Counted from the first letter of the stretch, positions 32,354 through 43,641 are shown. The stretch: DNA of 64,000 nucleotides from Immersiella caudata (GCA_030512335.1 JAULSU010000007.1:2666001-2730000), one strand, 5' to 3'. The notes: a model not told the origin generated them from the letters alone. A program made the numbers and translations.

Positions 32354-32979
32354 ATGGAGATTGCCGGGGCCATGGCCGACACTGTTGATCTTCCTTGTCT
32401 GACTGATGACAACGCGAGCACGAGCAGCAGTGACGATGTCGCTTCGCAGTCTGATGGCACCTCTTCCAGGCCTGATGACATTTCAATCTCTGATGCGATC
32501 CCTTCCACCCAGCCGGATGACCATGATGATGACGCCACCTTTTTTGCTCTGCGCGCAAGTCCCTTCCTCGCTCTTTGCGCATCACCCCTGAGCATGACGA
32601 TGATGATGAGCTGTTCATTTCCGCTCGTGCTGTCGAGGTATCTGTGAACGCCAACGATGAGGTTGAGGTGTCTCTCTCCAAGCTGACCCAGGCGAAGACG
32701 TTGTTCCGCCGTGGTAAGAAACAGATCAAGAAGAAGATTTCCGTCTACAAGAAGAAGGATGGTAAGAAGAGCAAGTCGATTGTTAGACGCACTGCGGGTG
32801 ATGGGGATGACCATGAGCCCTTTGTCCTTGCGGCTAGTGACGATGAGGATTCCGACTCTGAGGATGAGGATGATGGACCCGAGACCTTTATGGAGATGAT
32901 GAGGTTTGTAGGCCGTGGTGCTAGAGCTGCGCTCAACGCGGAGGCTGGACGGAACACGAGGGGCTTTCGTGGATGGTAG
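32354..32979 (+). CDS. low-complexity acidic/basic protein, frame shifts at T6 run
   Basis: The first ATG after the TATA box is 32354. The frame is acidic and Ser/Asp-rich (DNASTSSSDDVASQS, TQPDDHDDDAT) and stops at 32649 after losing this character. A second frame, open through 32575-32979, resumes it: EHDDDDELFISARAVEVSV, a strongly basic block (GKKQIKKKISVYKKKDGKK), an acidic block (SDDEDSDSEDEDDGPE) and the C-terminus AGRNTRGFRGW. The two frames would join if the run of six T at 32540-32545 were seven; no splice sites offer the same correction. Basic and acidic blocks suggest a nuclear or chromatin-associated protein. Likely a single-base sequence error or a recent frameshift. Confidence 0.55.
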
Positions 32980-33186
32980 ATGATGATGGCTACCCAGGTG
33001 GTAGGTCGGGGAGTATCATAGTGTGAGGATGGATAGCTGATCAGGAATGAGGAATGACAGAGAATGGCAGAATGGATCAGCAGATAGATAATAGATAGTG
33101 TTAATACTAGCGGTTACTAGTACCATCGTCCCTAATCGCTATAACTGTAACTTTGAGATGCATGCCGATGTAGCGCTTCGTTGCCC

Positions 33187-34882
33187 TCAGACATCTTCCT
33201 TTGCATTCGCTCGATGCCTTGAGCGAGCCTGATTACGGCTAAGCAACCTTCGACGCAAGCCATTCCAAGTCTTCTCCATAGAGATGCTGCTGATAGTGTC
33301 GTTCTCGTTCTGTCCCTCAACCTTGGAGTCAGCATCCTCCGAGATAGACTCAACCAGTACCCCATCTGCCCCTCTGTACGTGGTCCAAAGATACCAGAGG
33401 GAAATCACAACAATAGTAAGCGAGATTGTCAATCCTAGATAAAGATTTCTTTGAAACTCCAGGTCCCCACCGCGGACCGTCTCAGCAAACCAAGGCATAG
33501 AGAATAGTGTCTATTCATATGTGAGTGGTGAACATCATATTAATGATGGGATGATGACTTACCGATGTGAAAGTCCCAGGTAGAAACACCAGCGCAATGA
33601 TGGTAATAGTCGTCGCAGACGTTGCCTCCCTCCAGCTAGCGCTCGCAACTCGAGCCGACTGTTCCTGGTTCAGCTGGGCAATGATTGCTTGGGTCGCCTG
33701 CTGCAAAACATCACACTCCCACTGCTGTGACTTTGTCTTATCGTGGAGATGCAGCAGTAGGTCGTGAGTCCACTCCCAAATCTCCTCGAGGGCCATCGCT
33801 ACGTCGGCGTTGGGATTGGCATCACGTTCTCTCGTAGCAGTCATGTTGACAAACCGCTCACTTTCCGCCCGGCAAGTGTTGATGATGCGCACCCACGCCT
33901 GTGTTGTGACGCTGTAACTTGCGATGCTTTCTGAAAGTCGAAGCACATCCTTGGAAAGATCCTTGAGCTTTTCTGGATCATGGGCGATAGCTTCTTTCCT
34001 TTCGTTGAGCAGGTAATAGTGGTAAGGGTTTCCTGTGCCGATGTTGCCTCGTGCTGCGATGATTTCTTTGCCGTTCGCATAGGTGATACGGTTAAGGTCT
34101 AGGGTCGCTCGTTCGAAAGCATAGGCAAGCCATGTCGTCGGGTTATCAAGGAGGTGCGGGGATGACAAGGCGCTCATGCTTTTGAGGACAGACTCGACGA
34201 TGTTGAAGTCTCTCGAGCTCACCCGGATGAGCCCAATCGTCGTTCGGGAGGCGGTGTCATAAACGGAGGCAAAGTCCACACAGGCCGAGTCGCTGAGTTC
34301 GCCACGCCATGCCCAAGTGGTATTCTGAGCTCTCGACCCAGGCTTATGGACAAGCTCTCTTGGGCCACGACGAATCCAGATGGGCAGTCCGGAGACAGAG
34401 CCATCATACACTCCCAGCCGTTTGAAGATATCGATCATCTCGTCGCTCCTCCATTGGGCGGCGAATGATGACGTCCGAGCCTGGACATTCTCCTCAAGAT
34501 CCCAATCATATGTCGGATCTTCATCGGGTGGCTTCATGTCTTCTAAGAGGTCATCGTCTAGTACGTTGTCAACCCCGTACGGCTCATCATCTGGGTCCTT
34601 GACATCCTGGTGGAGACGTTCGGCGCGGTCTCTGTCGATCATGTCAGAATTAACCACGATCATATGAAATGTTCGGGGGCCGTCGTCCTCGACCTTTGCG
34701 CGAGATCCCGACGCGCGATCGATCCATCTTTCCACGGCGCCGAAAGTTGTGTAATCCTTGAAGGTTCGGGTGACCGACGCTCGGGAGCGATAAACGATGG
34801 TGACGATGCGAAATCGCGACTCGTAGAATCGTGGCATCCGTTTGGACCTTGCGGACGTGCCAGATTGCGCATCGGAACCCAT
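33187..34882 (-). CDS. CorA-like fungal membrane protein, 547 aa
   Basis: Two exons on the minus strand (34882-33563 and 33510-33187; intron GTAAGT...AATAG) give exactly 548 codons. A soluble N-terminal domain (RFYESRFRIVTIVYRSRAS; HMIVVNSDMIDRDRAERL; IWIRRGPRELVHKPGS) is followed by a long helical region. The CorA-like C-terminus begins TITIIALVFLPGTFTS and continues across the splice as TLFSMPWFAE, then a second helix LYLGLTISLTIVVISLWYLW and a basic tail. The fungal signature FLPGTF-xS-xLFSM is intact, but the Mg2+-channel GMN motif is absent (SMP instead). Such proteins are abundant in Pezizomycotina and are mostly of unknown function. Confidence 0.85.
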
Positions 34883-35608
34883 TCTCTATCAAATAGAGTC
34901 GATCCGAGGCAACTTGGTACAACCTGCGACTTGAAGTGTTCCAATGTGGGATGAGGATGTTGGGTTCATCAAAATAAAGCGGCGCTGGACAGGCACGCTG
35001 GCGACTCCCAGGCACTCCATCCTTTGGGGCTGAGCCTGCATGGCGCAGCATCCTGAAAAGGATGGTGATTGGCTACGGCTGATGAATGATGCCCAATCTT
35101 TAGCAGGGATCTTTTTGCACTGCATTTGAAGCCCCAAAGGAAGGCGAAAGGAGCAGCAGCTTTCGCCAGACAAAACGTTTTGAAGAGAATTCAACGCATC
35201 TTTCTCGACGCCGGCCCACATGGAGAGCAGGCGGCCAGAGAGCAGGTGAAATTTGCGGGGTCAAGCATCATCGGTTGTAGTTCGCTCTTTCCAAGTGTCC
35301 TGACCTTCCCCTGCTTCCGGGTCCGATCGCTCAGAGTGGCATAGACTTCTGCCTGGCACGAAAACCCCGAAGGCCCCCAGCCATGCAAAACGCCATGCAC
35401 AATGCAAAACAGCAAGGGATGATAGCTGTATCTTTAATTTGCTATTATTATTATCACAACAAATCACACTTCTGTACCTGACACAATCTGATTGTTGTTC
35501 CCATCCTTTTCCAATCCAGTTGACCTATCCAAGATCCGGGACCAAGCCCGCAGGTGTGTTCCATTCTATCCCATGTTTTACCCATCCCAATATATCACTC
35601 CATAGCCT
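34883..35608. other. intergenic, no gene seen
   Basis: About 725 bp between the CorA-like gene start and the end of the in-frame region at 35609. Short frames on both strands lack features; AT-rich around 35425-35500. Confidence 0.5.
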
Positions 35609-36463
35609 TCACTTCTTCACAGTCCCCTTCCTCCTAACCGTATTCATCCTCTCCAACAACCCCAAATCCCACCACCCCTCCACATTAAACCCCCACACCG
35701 TCTTCCTCTTCGGCTTCGGCTTCTCCTCCTGCGCAGGCACAGGCAATGTCTCAATCCCAATCACCACACTCTGCGCCGAGACGGGGCTCTCAAAGTCCTT
35801 GTTGAACTTTGACTTTGGCAGCGGATGCACCACGATCGGCGGCGGCACCGGTCTACGCACGGCGCGTCGCGCCATGGATGCTAGGCTTGCGGCGACGGGG
35901 GATAGTGGTGAGCAGGGGATGAGTCCCGGGACGCGCTTGTGCTCGTCGGGGATGGAGTCGTCGAAGGGGGAATAGGGGGTGGCGACTTTGAGTTTGGGCG
36001 GGTAGGATGGAGCGGGTGGTGCGCCGGACATGATGGGGGAGAGGGAGTCGCCGTTGTCGGTTTCGTCGGTGGGAGACCCCGGGATGGGAGCCATGCTGGC
36101 GCGGAAGGTGTTGGTGGCGCGGCGCTGGGGTGCAGGACGGAGACCGAGGCCGATGACGGGGGTGCCGCGCTGGGAGAAGGTGCTGGCTTCGCTGAAGGAG
36201 GAGCGGTCGGAGTCGACGCTGAAGCGGGAGACGGGCACGATGTGGCGGCTGTGGAGAGGGCCTTCACGGGGGCGGATCATGGGAAGAGGAACGGGGTTCG
36301 GCTCGGGGGTGGTGCGCGGCTGGCCGCGAGTGCGGATGGGCGCCAACGGGGGCGGCGGGAAGCGTGGGACGGAGGCATCGGAGATGCTCTTGGTGCCGAG
36401 TGACACGTCCGACTCCCACGGTTGCTTGGTCCCGCCGACTCCCCTGAAGGCGCCCGCGTACCC
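35609..36463 (-). other. 285-codon open frame directly after the TAG of the four-helix gene
   Basis: Immediately downstream of TAG 36466-36464, the same frame stays open for 285 codons to 35609. It has no in-frame ATG for its first 60 codons. The sequence looks coding: Pro/Ser-rich, phospho-site-like (SRFSVDSDRSSFSEASTF), repeated RPxP, basic patches and a defined end (WWDLGLLERMNTVRRKGT). Most simply it is the cytosolic tail of the upstream membrane protein, cut off by one stop codon; independent translation would need a non-ATG start. A good GTGAGA donor 44 nt before the TAG would splice into the wrong frame. Confidence 0.55.
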
Positions 36464-37109
36464 CTAGCCTTCAATGTCTTTGGTGGTCGCGGTGCTCGGG
36501 CTCTCACGGCGGACGCGCTGCCAGAGACCAACGCAGACGAGGGAAGAGAAGGCGAGGAGAACGCAGAGCGAGATGGCGAGGCCCCATACGGCCTTGATCT
36601 CGAAGCAGGTGGGCTTGTCGACAGCCACGAAGGTAAAGTAGCTAAGCGTCTTGGTAATGGCAGTTGCTCGGACACCGGTGGAAAGGGCCGTGGTGGTAAG
36701 AGAAGCGTTGGTTTGCGCGGGAAGAGCTGCGCAGTTGAGCATAGAGAGCGGCTTGCCGATCAGAGCAGCGACAACGATGGAGGCGATAAGCAGACCGCCG
36801 TCGAGGATGGCCGTGAAGAGCCATGGCAGCATGTTGTCGTAGTAGAGGATGTAAGAGATGACCACGTATATTACTGCCGTGACAGACTGCGACGAATCAG
36901 CAACAAATCTCGACAGTCGGAGCTAGGTAGGTACATACCACTGTCAGGGCCCCGACGAGCTCGGCTGGAGATTCCCTCTCGGCAGTGGCGATCTCGCCGA
37001 TAAAGTTGGCGCAGAGACCAATGATAGAAATCAGAACCACGAACTGGCATGTCCGCATGACCGTGAATGTCACCCCCAGGGCGCCCAACTGTGGTGTCTT
37101 GAACCCCAT
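36464..37109 (-). CDS. four-helix membrane protein (MARVEL-like layout), 197 aa to the stop
   Basis: Two exons on the minus strand (37109-36939 and 36886-36464; 52-nt intron GTATGT...CGCAG) in phase 0. Start MGFKTPQLGALGVTF at 37109; the frame is open further upstream but only from TTG. Four hydrophobic segments: TCQFVVLISIIGLCANFIG, VTAVIYVVISYILYY, AILDGGLLIASIVVAALIG and WGLAISLCVLLAFSSLVCV, with a Cys/Asn-containing loop between the last two (MLNCAALPAQTNAS). This is the layout of fungal MARVEL-like plasma-membrane proteins. The frame ends at TAG 36466-36464 after TTKDIEG and then continues open for 285 codons (see 35609-36463). Confidence 0.72.
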
Positions 37110-38563
37110 CTTCGGCTTCGGTGTGCTAAAATCCGTGACCAATTCGAGGGACGGGCGAGTTTTGGTCGCTGTTCGAACTGGGAATCGGCCCTTCGGAAAG
37201 GGGGCCGTGGGCGGCGGCGGGAAAGAAGTGTTGGAAGAAATGATGGGCAACCCGGCTCACACCTCGTCCGGTGTGAGGACTCGAGAACAGGTCAACTGTA
37301 GAACAAGATGGAAAGATGTCGTCGTCGGAGCTGTGCCAAGGAAACTCGTCGCAAGGAAACCCAAATCCGGGACCGAGAACCAAAGAAAGAAAGCAAGGAA
37401 ATAGAGATGAAAGATGAGAGACCTAGGAAACAAGGAAAGAAACCCAAGGAAACGATCGAGGGAAACGTGAAGAGAGAGGATGACCAAAAGCATCCGAGCC
37501 AGCATCGAAGAGCAACGCATCTTAAATGTACCTGGAGCCTCGTATCTCGAGACACGCACCGGCCATGTTGCGAGCCCATGGCTGGTTTCGCTCACCTCGC
37601 TCAAACAAGCGCGGGACACAGGTTAGCGCCCTCGTCAGACTCGACTTCAGGCCACCGATTGAACGAAGGTCCCTTTGGCGATGTCGCTTCCCGCTGCCGT
37701 GTTTTGGCGAGACGATCGGCCAGGTCGCTAGGCGCCAGGCCCGCCAATCGGATGCTGCAGCGGGTGGTGCAGCAGGAAATGGAGGCTCCACAGGGCATTT
37801 TGCGTGAGAGAGCGCGACGGCCAACCAATATTATCCGAACGGTCGGCCTGTCGCGGCAACCGCGCGATGCTGACGGAGATGCTATTGATTGGTGACAGCG
37901 ATGAGCTGATGTATTTGAAACCAAGCAAGTAGAATTGCGCGGATGATGGCATTGCGGATGAAGCGATGCAGTGACGTCAGTCAGCACAGGGTTAGGGTTG
38001 TCATTAACAACATCCCAGGCCACCAGGGAAGGAACACATGAGGCATGAGTCATGAGTCATGAAGCCTCCATGAGGCGACCTTTTCCAATGCCTTCTCTCG
38101 CTCTCGAAGAGCCTTTGTTCCGCAGTAGAAGGTATCGAACCAATCCCCCTGATGTCTTTTTCCGCAAACTCAGATGCGTCTGAACATCTCCCTTGACGCC
38201 TTTTTGCGTTTGTAAATGCCTTATGGTCTAAGCAGAAGGCACCAAAGCATCCCTCCAACGCCTTTGTTTCTCTGATTTAGACCTCATCCGCCCGCTGTCG
38301 AGATATAAGGCAAGCACACAGCGGCGCCACAAAGATCACCAAAACTCATCACTACAACGAAACGAACGCCTTTGAAACGCACCGAAGATGCCGTTTCCAT
38401 TCCTCAACACCCCGCAAGATACCGAATTCAAGGCTTATAAAACCCGCCCTATGCACCCAGAAGTGAATCCATCAAACCCATCATCCAGAGCACTGCCAAG
38501 TCATCCCAGCAACTCCGAAACTCCAAACTCCAGACGAGAACCAGCGCAAACACCACCCCCAAA
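37110..38563. other. intergenic; possible 63-codon gene at 38388
   Basis: About 1.45 kb. The left part (37110-37520) has A/G-rich tracts and must contain the promoter of the minus-strand membrane-protein gene. A TATAAGG-like element at about 38305 is followed by an A/C-rich leader and a 63-codon plus frame at 38388-38579 (MPFPFLNTPQDTEFKAYKTR, then Pro/Ser-rich). This could be a tiny gene or just the 3' flank of the convergent gene at 38564; I give it low weight. No other gene seen. Confidence 0.35.
38045..38060. promoter_or_regulatory. two overlapping GCN4/CPC-1-type sites
   Basis: ATGAGTCATGAGTCAT contains two overlapping copies of the palindrome ATGAGTCAT (38045-38053 and 38052-38060), the binding site of bZIP factors of the GCN4/CPC-1 (AP-1-like) type. 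It lies between genes, 340 bp upstream of the possible small plus-strand gene at 38388. Binding is inferred from the motif only. Confidence 0.5.
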
Positions 38564-39837
38564 TCAAGCATCATTATGACGCGCCAACTCCGCAAAGCGA
38601 GCCTCCACAACCGCAAGCACCTCCTGCATGTCCGTCTTGCGGACACGCCCGCTCATCTCCTTGTGGTTCGTAATGAAGCTTTGCAGCGCGCGACGGACCT
38701 TCTCCAGCACGGTCTTCTCCGCGATGGCGGGATTGGTGCCGCCGCAGGCGTCGCAGCTGGGGGCGGGGGGAGTCGCAGAACCGGGGCGAGAGGACGAGGC
38801 CGGCGGCTCTTCGATGCGCTGGCGCTTGCTGCCCGGGCTGGCGGTGGCCACGAGGGCGGAGCGGGCGGCGGCGAGGTGGGCGGCGGCGGTGGCGGGAGCG
38901 GCCTCAGGCTCAGGCACGGGCTCCGGAGACGGGGCGGGCAGCTTGGAGCGGATGTTCTCGTTGGCGGCCTCGTACGCCATGGCGAAGATCTTCTCGATGT
39001 CCTAAATGCGTGTCAGTGATGCTGTTGATGTAATTTTTTCGCCAGGAATTGTCACTTACCTCGTCGGTCAACAGTCCCACCTCATCCATGTTGTGAATTT
39101 TGTTGTAGGGCGCAACAAAACCCAAACGCTCACGCGGAGCAGCGGCCTCGGCGTGCCACTTTGTGACGGCCTTTTGGGCTCCCTCGTTGTAGCCCTCGAT
39201 GTTGGCCTTGCGGTCTGTAACCTCGAGGAGGCGGTTGTACTCCTCCCCAGACAGGGTGACGCTACCAGTGTTCTGAATGGTGGTCTGGTGCTCGTTGAAC
39301 ATGATGAACTGGCAGAGGGTCAGTCATTGCGATTTCGAATATTCTGACGTCCTGGTTCGAGTCTCCAATGTGCAGGAGGGCAGAAGAGGAAGAAAACACG
39401 TTGATGATACTTACAAGAGCATTCTTCAAAGCCTCGGGAGACATGTTGGCGGGATCAGCGTCAGGGCCCTCGTGGTAGATAAAAGGCTGGCTGCCGTCAT
39501 CGTCGTCATCGCCAAAGAGCGGATTATTTCCACCAAACACGTTGACGCCGGTGCCAAGAAGGTCCAGGTTGTTCGCGTTCATGTTGGTCAAAGCAGACGT
39601 GATGTCAAGGCCAGATTCGTGATTTGCGTTGGTGGAAGACTTGCGTGAAAGAATTCGGCGCTGAGCTGGCGAGAGATTCGAGAGACCAAGGTCTGCGGCT
39701 GTGGAATTTTCCTCGCTGTGAGAAGGGCCGTAGAGATGTGAGAGATCAAGGTCTGCCGCTGCAGAGTTTTCTTCACTAGGAGAAGTAGGACCATCGTAGA
39801 TGCCCAACGGGTTAGAAGTTCCGGAAGAGTCTGCCAT
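38564..39837 (-). CDS. hypothetical, probably nuclear protein, 369 aa
   Basis: Three exons on the minus strand (39837-39415, 39308-39060, 39001-38564) sum to 370 codons, phase 0 throughout, with GTAAGT donors and CAG/TAG acceptors. The N-terminus has an imperfect internal duplication (SEENSAAADLDLSHL and SEENSTAADLGLSNL) and acidic, Asn-rich stretches. Exon 2 has an oxidised-looking helix-rich block (GEEYNRLLEVTDRKANIEGY, FVAPYNKIHNMDEVGLLTDE). Exon 3 has Pro/Ala repeats, a basic GSKRQRIEEPP sequence that could be a nuclear signal, a CDACGG motif and a C-terminal helix (KTDMQEVLAVVEARFAELAR). I do not recognise the family; the clean splice structure makes the gene convincing. Confidence 0.7.
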
Positions 39838-40072
39838 TTTGGTCTCCGCTCTTTGATCTTTGATCTTTGCGGTGCCAGTCGTCGACAGTCGGCAGTGCTG
39901 AGGTTAGGATGAGAGACTACAAAGCAACACCGGTGACTTAGCAGGTGGTGAAAAAGTGAATGAGGTGTCGGTCTGCAGATGGAGGGTTGAGACTTTCAGA
40001 GAAACAGAACTGTTGAAATAAATCGAGATATATCGGGTCACCAGAGTTCAGAATGCTGGCCCAAGCGCCAGC

Positions 40073-40079
40073 ATATATA
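40073..40079 (-). promoter_or_regulatory. TATA-like box for 39837 gene
   Basis: ATATATA read on the minus strand, about 235 bp upstream of the ATG at 39837. The intervening stretch is ATG-poor. Modest support. Confidence 0.4.
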
Positions 40080-40232
40080 CAACGCGGACGCGTCTAGGGC
40101 GCCAGCCAGTCACGGGTGTCGTCCCATCAAATTTGAATCATCATGCTCGTGTTCAGGTATCTGCCGTCCGAACGAAGCGGTTGTGATGACGCAGAGTTCA
40201 CAGCCTGTGAAGCCAGAACATCACAAATCAGT

Positions 40233-40266
40233 CCAACCAGTTCACAAAGTCATGATGACTGGTTGG
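40233..40266. repeat. 9-bp inverted repeat (hairpin)
   Basis: CCAACCAGT (40233-40241) and ACTGGTTGG (40258-40266) are perfect reverse complements separated by 16 nt. No poly-T tract follows, so a terminator is not suggested. Could be a regulatory palindrome or chance. Confidence 0.5.
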
Positions 40267-42451
40267 GATTCATATTATTATAAGTGGTTTTTTTTTCACA
40301 ATCCCTTCTCCGAGCTGGAGTCCCCGGGTTCCAGCCTTTGAGCATTACTGGTATCATCTGGGAGTCACCCACACCGCCTCTCATGTCTGCTGTCGAAGAA
40401 ACTAGCCTGGGCGATAGGGCTCTGAGAATTTTGCAATCTGTACCGAGTATCAGGCCTCCAAGGCATCAGAGGAGGAATGTTCCATACCGAAGCCGATCAA
40501 CGCCTGAGCCGCATCGAAATGGGAGTTTCCGCTGTGGATTCCTGTGTCTGCCAGTCATGGACAGGGCCTCTCTGCGTGCCCATACCCGAGGGCAACCTTT
40601 GCTGATAGACATGTTGGGGTTTTGAAGGCCGCAACTGCATTATGTGCGATCCGTTCGAGGGAAGAAGGCCATTGTAACCACATAAAGATCGATCTGTTTG
40701 GACTGGACTGAGACAAGCATTAAGCGATGGCACATACTCTCTCTGCCTGGCGGCTGGCAAGGAAGAATTAGTGAAACAAGAGACTGGGCAAATTTTAAAT
40801 CCGGGGGGATGCTTCTCGGTCATTCCAGCTTCGTTTTCGCAGAGTTGCTGCTCTCTGGGATGTTTCCTTCCCTCCACCGAAGTTGCCAAACTTGGGTTAG
40901 GGCCAAAAGTCGCACCCACCAATGTGGGGCAAACAAAAATCTCACCCGTGCACAGACCATGTACTGCAGATATATAATCTCGGCCGCCCCCCCACCTCTT
41001 CCATTTTGTTCTTCTCTTTTTCTTCATACTTACCTTGGTTAGGCATCGGGAGATCATGAAAACCTGATGCCATGGCGGAGAGCCTGCATTGCACATCGTG
41101 GTGCTAGCCGTCATGAATTGTCCTTCGGGGCCGTTCGAGCCGGAATTTTTGCTTCCCAACTCTTTTCGCTGTGTGCGCGGCTTCCAGTCGCGCCATGGAG
41201 AAGATTGTCTCCCATCTGCTTGTGCTCGCTCTAACTCTGCGTCTACGGACATGTTCGTGACGTTTATCTCAGTTTGTCGCGCCTCGGTTCAATGTGTCGC
41301 GTCGTAATTTACGTTCCCTCCCAACAGTAGACTGCACTGAGTTTTTTCCACGGTGGATCCCAATTGAAGACACATGGCATCGCTGGCGTCCTCATCCAAG
41401 TCGGCTCCCCGAAGCAACCTAGAGACTGAGGTTGAGTGGCGGGCGTTCTGCGGCTCGAGTCTCACAGGCGCCCCTCCGGCGTCGCGTTGGAAAACCCCTC
41501 GGTCAGCGATAATCGCGCACGTCGAATCTTGATGCTGAATGTTATCTAGATTCTGCTTTGCGCGCTCATGTTCACACTGGGCTGAATCCGGGGGCGATTT
41601 TTTTTATTTTTTTTCGTGTCTTCCATTGCAACCCAACGTCCCGGGTCTGAGCTGCCAGGTTGCCCTGAACTTGCGCGACCTCGGAGCGCCGTGGAACTCG
41701 ACTGACGCGGACGTCAACGATTATCGGGCTTGGAAGGCAGAAGCTCCGAGCCAACACCAGAAATGGAAGAAACGCATCACAAAAGGATCGGAAATGTGTC
41801 AGAAGCAATCTGATCACAAAGACTGGGGTCTACGCGCTCACCTGACGTCGCGCCATCAGCAGGTCCGCCGTGGTGTTTGACCTGTGACACGCTGCAACTC
41901 CTGCTGAAATTTTCCCGCCCGCTCCGCCCCAGCGCCATCACCCACAGCAGACGCCGAAGCCGCATGCTGCGACAACAGCGAAATTGCCCAGCGTGGCAGG
42001 CTCCCTCGCAGAAAAGCTCCCGGGCGCCCAGGCGGGAGACTGCGGGGTGGTGGCGGCCTCTGCTGACGAGAATCCGACGGGGCCGTCGCGCTCTCTGCGC
42101 CCCGAGCATAGCCCCCCGACCGCACCCCCTCACCTGCTCACCGTCCAATGAGCACCCGACCGCGCGCCGGGTCTCTCCTGACACCGCGCCGCGTGGCGGC
42201 CATCCGACGCTGGGGTTCCTGAATGCCTCGCAGAATGTGGCGCGAAAAGGTGAAAGAAATCTCAATCTCATTCACACTCCGCGGGCGACCTCAATCACCG
42301 CGCCTCCAGATCCAAATGATATTTATCTGCGATCTTTCCAGACTCGCCCGACGATTCTCCACCAAACTCAATTGACAGCACAGTCTCATCACTGGACGGG
42401 CGCATCATCTACCCCACCAACCCCAACCCCAAATTTTCAATAGCTACCCCG

Positions 42452-43567
42452 ATGACCATAAAACCCTACCTCGCCGAGCGGCTCATCGCCGAACTCGCCG
42501 TCCAACGTGTCTCCCTCCTCACCCGACGCGTCCTCTCCACCGCCCTCAGCCGCCGCCGCAACTCCCAAATCACAAAAACCGACGCCTCCCCCGTAACCGT
42601 CGCCGACTTCGCCGTCCAAGCCCTCCTCATCGCTGCCATCCACTCCGCCTTCCCCTCTGACGCCTTTGTCGGCGAGGAAGACGCCTCCGAGCTACGCTCT
42701 GATCCGGAGCTAGCGCGGCAGGTGTGGGAGCTAGTTTCCTCTACGCGGCTTGAGGATACCGAGTGTGAGGCGCTGCTTGCGGTTCCGCGGGATGTAGAAG
42801 AGATGTGCGATATTATCGATCTAGGGGGGAAAGGCAAGGGCGGGCGGAGCGGACGCTTCTGGGCTTTGGATCCGATCGATGGGACGGCGTCGTTTATCAA
42901 GAATCAGCAGTATGCGGTTTCGCTCGCGCTGGTAGAGGATGGGAGGGAGGTGCTCGGGGTTTTGGGATGTCCGAATCTGCTGCTGAGTGAAGGTGCCGCG
43001 AGGGTGAGGGAGACGCGTGTGGATGAGACGGGATTGGGGTTGATGCTTTCTGCGGTGCGCGGGCAGGGCGCGCTAGTGAGGGCGATGGGGACGGGGGCGT
43101 TGAAGGAGGGGAGGAGGGTGGATCGACGGGGGGGGAGGAAGGCGGTGGAGTTGAGGGAGTTGCATTTTATTGACTCGAGCCTGAGCGCGGCGACGCTGTC
43201 GGGGAAGGTGAGAGAGTTGGCGGAGGTGGCGGGGGCGGCGTATCCGGGGACGGAGATTTACTCGTCACATATGAGGTATGCGGCGCTGATTCTGGGCGGG
43301 AGAGCACATGTGCAGGTGCGGTTTCCGGCGTCGAGGAGGCCGCCTTGGTGTATTTGGGATCATGTTGGAGCGCAGCTGATCTACACGGAGTCGGGGGGCG
43401 GGAAGATTACGGACCTGAGGGGGAGACCGGTGGATTTTGGGACGGGGAGAGATATGATGGGTAATTATGGGCTTATCGCAGCCGATGAGAGTGTACATGG
43501 GAGGATACTAGAGCTGGTGACGGAGATGCTCGAGAGGACCGGCGATATCAGCCCGGTGGAGGCTTGA
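42452..43567 (+). CDS. 3'(2'),5'-bisphosphate nucleotidase (HAL2/MET22-like)
   Basis: Mg2+-dependent, Li+/Na+-sensitive phosphatase of the inositol-monophosphatase superfamily; removes the 3'-phosphate of PAP and PAPS by-products of sulfate assimilation. Intronless, 371 aa, close to the usual 350-360. Motifs in order: SPVTVADFAVQALL, VGEEDAS (metal-binding Glu pair), FWALDPIDGTASFI (the D-P-I-D-G-T metal site), GVLGCPNL, and the C-terminal WDHVGAQLIYTESGGGKITD (second metal site W-D). Linker residues between 130 and 145 are Gly/Lys-rich and non-conserved. Cytosolic. Converges with the CorA-like gene (75 bp between ends). Confidence 0.92.
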   Translation: MTIKPYLAERLIAELAVQRVSLLTRRVLSTALSRRRNSQITKTDASPVTVADFAVQALLIAAIHSAFPSDAFVGEEDASELRSDPELARQVWELVSSTRLEDTECEALLAVPRDVEEMCDIIDLGGKGKGGRSGRFWALDPIDGTASFIKNQQYAVSLALVEDGREVLGVLGCPNLLLSEGAARVRETRVDETGLGLMLSAVRGQGALVRAMGTGALKEGRRVDRRGGRKAVELRELHFIDSSLSAATLSGKVRELAEVAGAAYPGTEIYSSHMRYAALILGGRAHVQVRFPASRRPPWCIWDHVGAQLIYTESGGGKITDLRGRPVDFGTGRDMMGNYGLIAADESVHGRILELVTEMLERTGDISPVEA

Positions 43568-43641
43568 GCGAGAGATGCATCGGCGACGGACAGGATAGAG
43601 GTGTACTATGATACCCAGTTTTCTTTATCCAATTCTACATA

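Larger units (their letters stand above)
39838..42451. other. 2.6-kb intergenic region
   Basis: The largest gene-poor interval outside the transposon. The left end is the leader of the 39837 gene. A 251-codon minus frame (41252-40497) and a 188-codon plus frame (41877-42443) are open but lack hydrophobic pattern, domain motifs or splice support, so I treat them as chance frames. A small inverted repeat lies at 40233-40266. The last 250 bp hold the C/A-rich leader of the nucleotidase gene. Confidence 0.45.

Noticed and set aside
37989..38000. GGGTTAGGGTT resembling fungal telomere repeats
   Set aside because: Fewer than two units, embedded in ordinary intergenic sequence; not a telomeric or interstitial telomere array.
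40497..41252. A 251-codon minus-strand frame in the 2.6-kb gap
   Set aside because: No domain, no splice support, no promoter and uneven composition; cannot be separated from chance.
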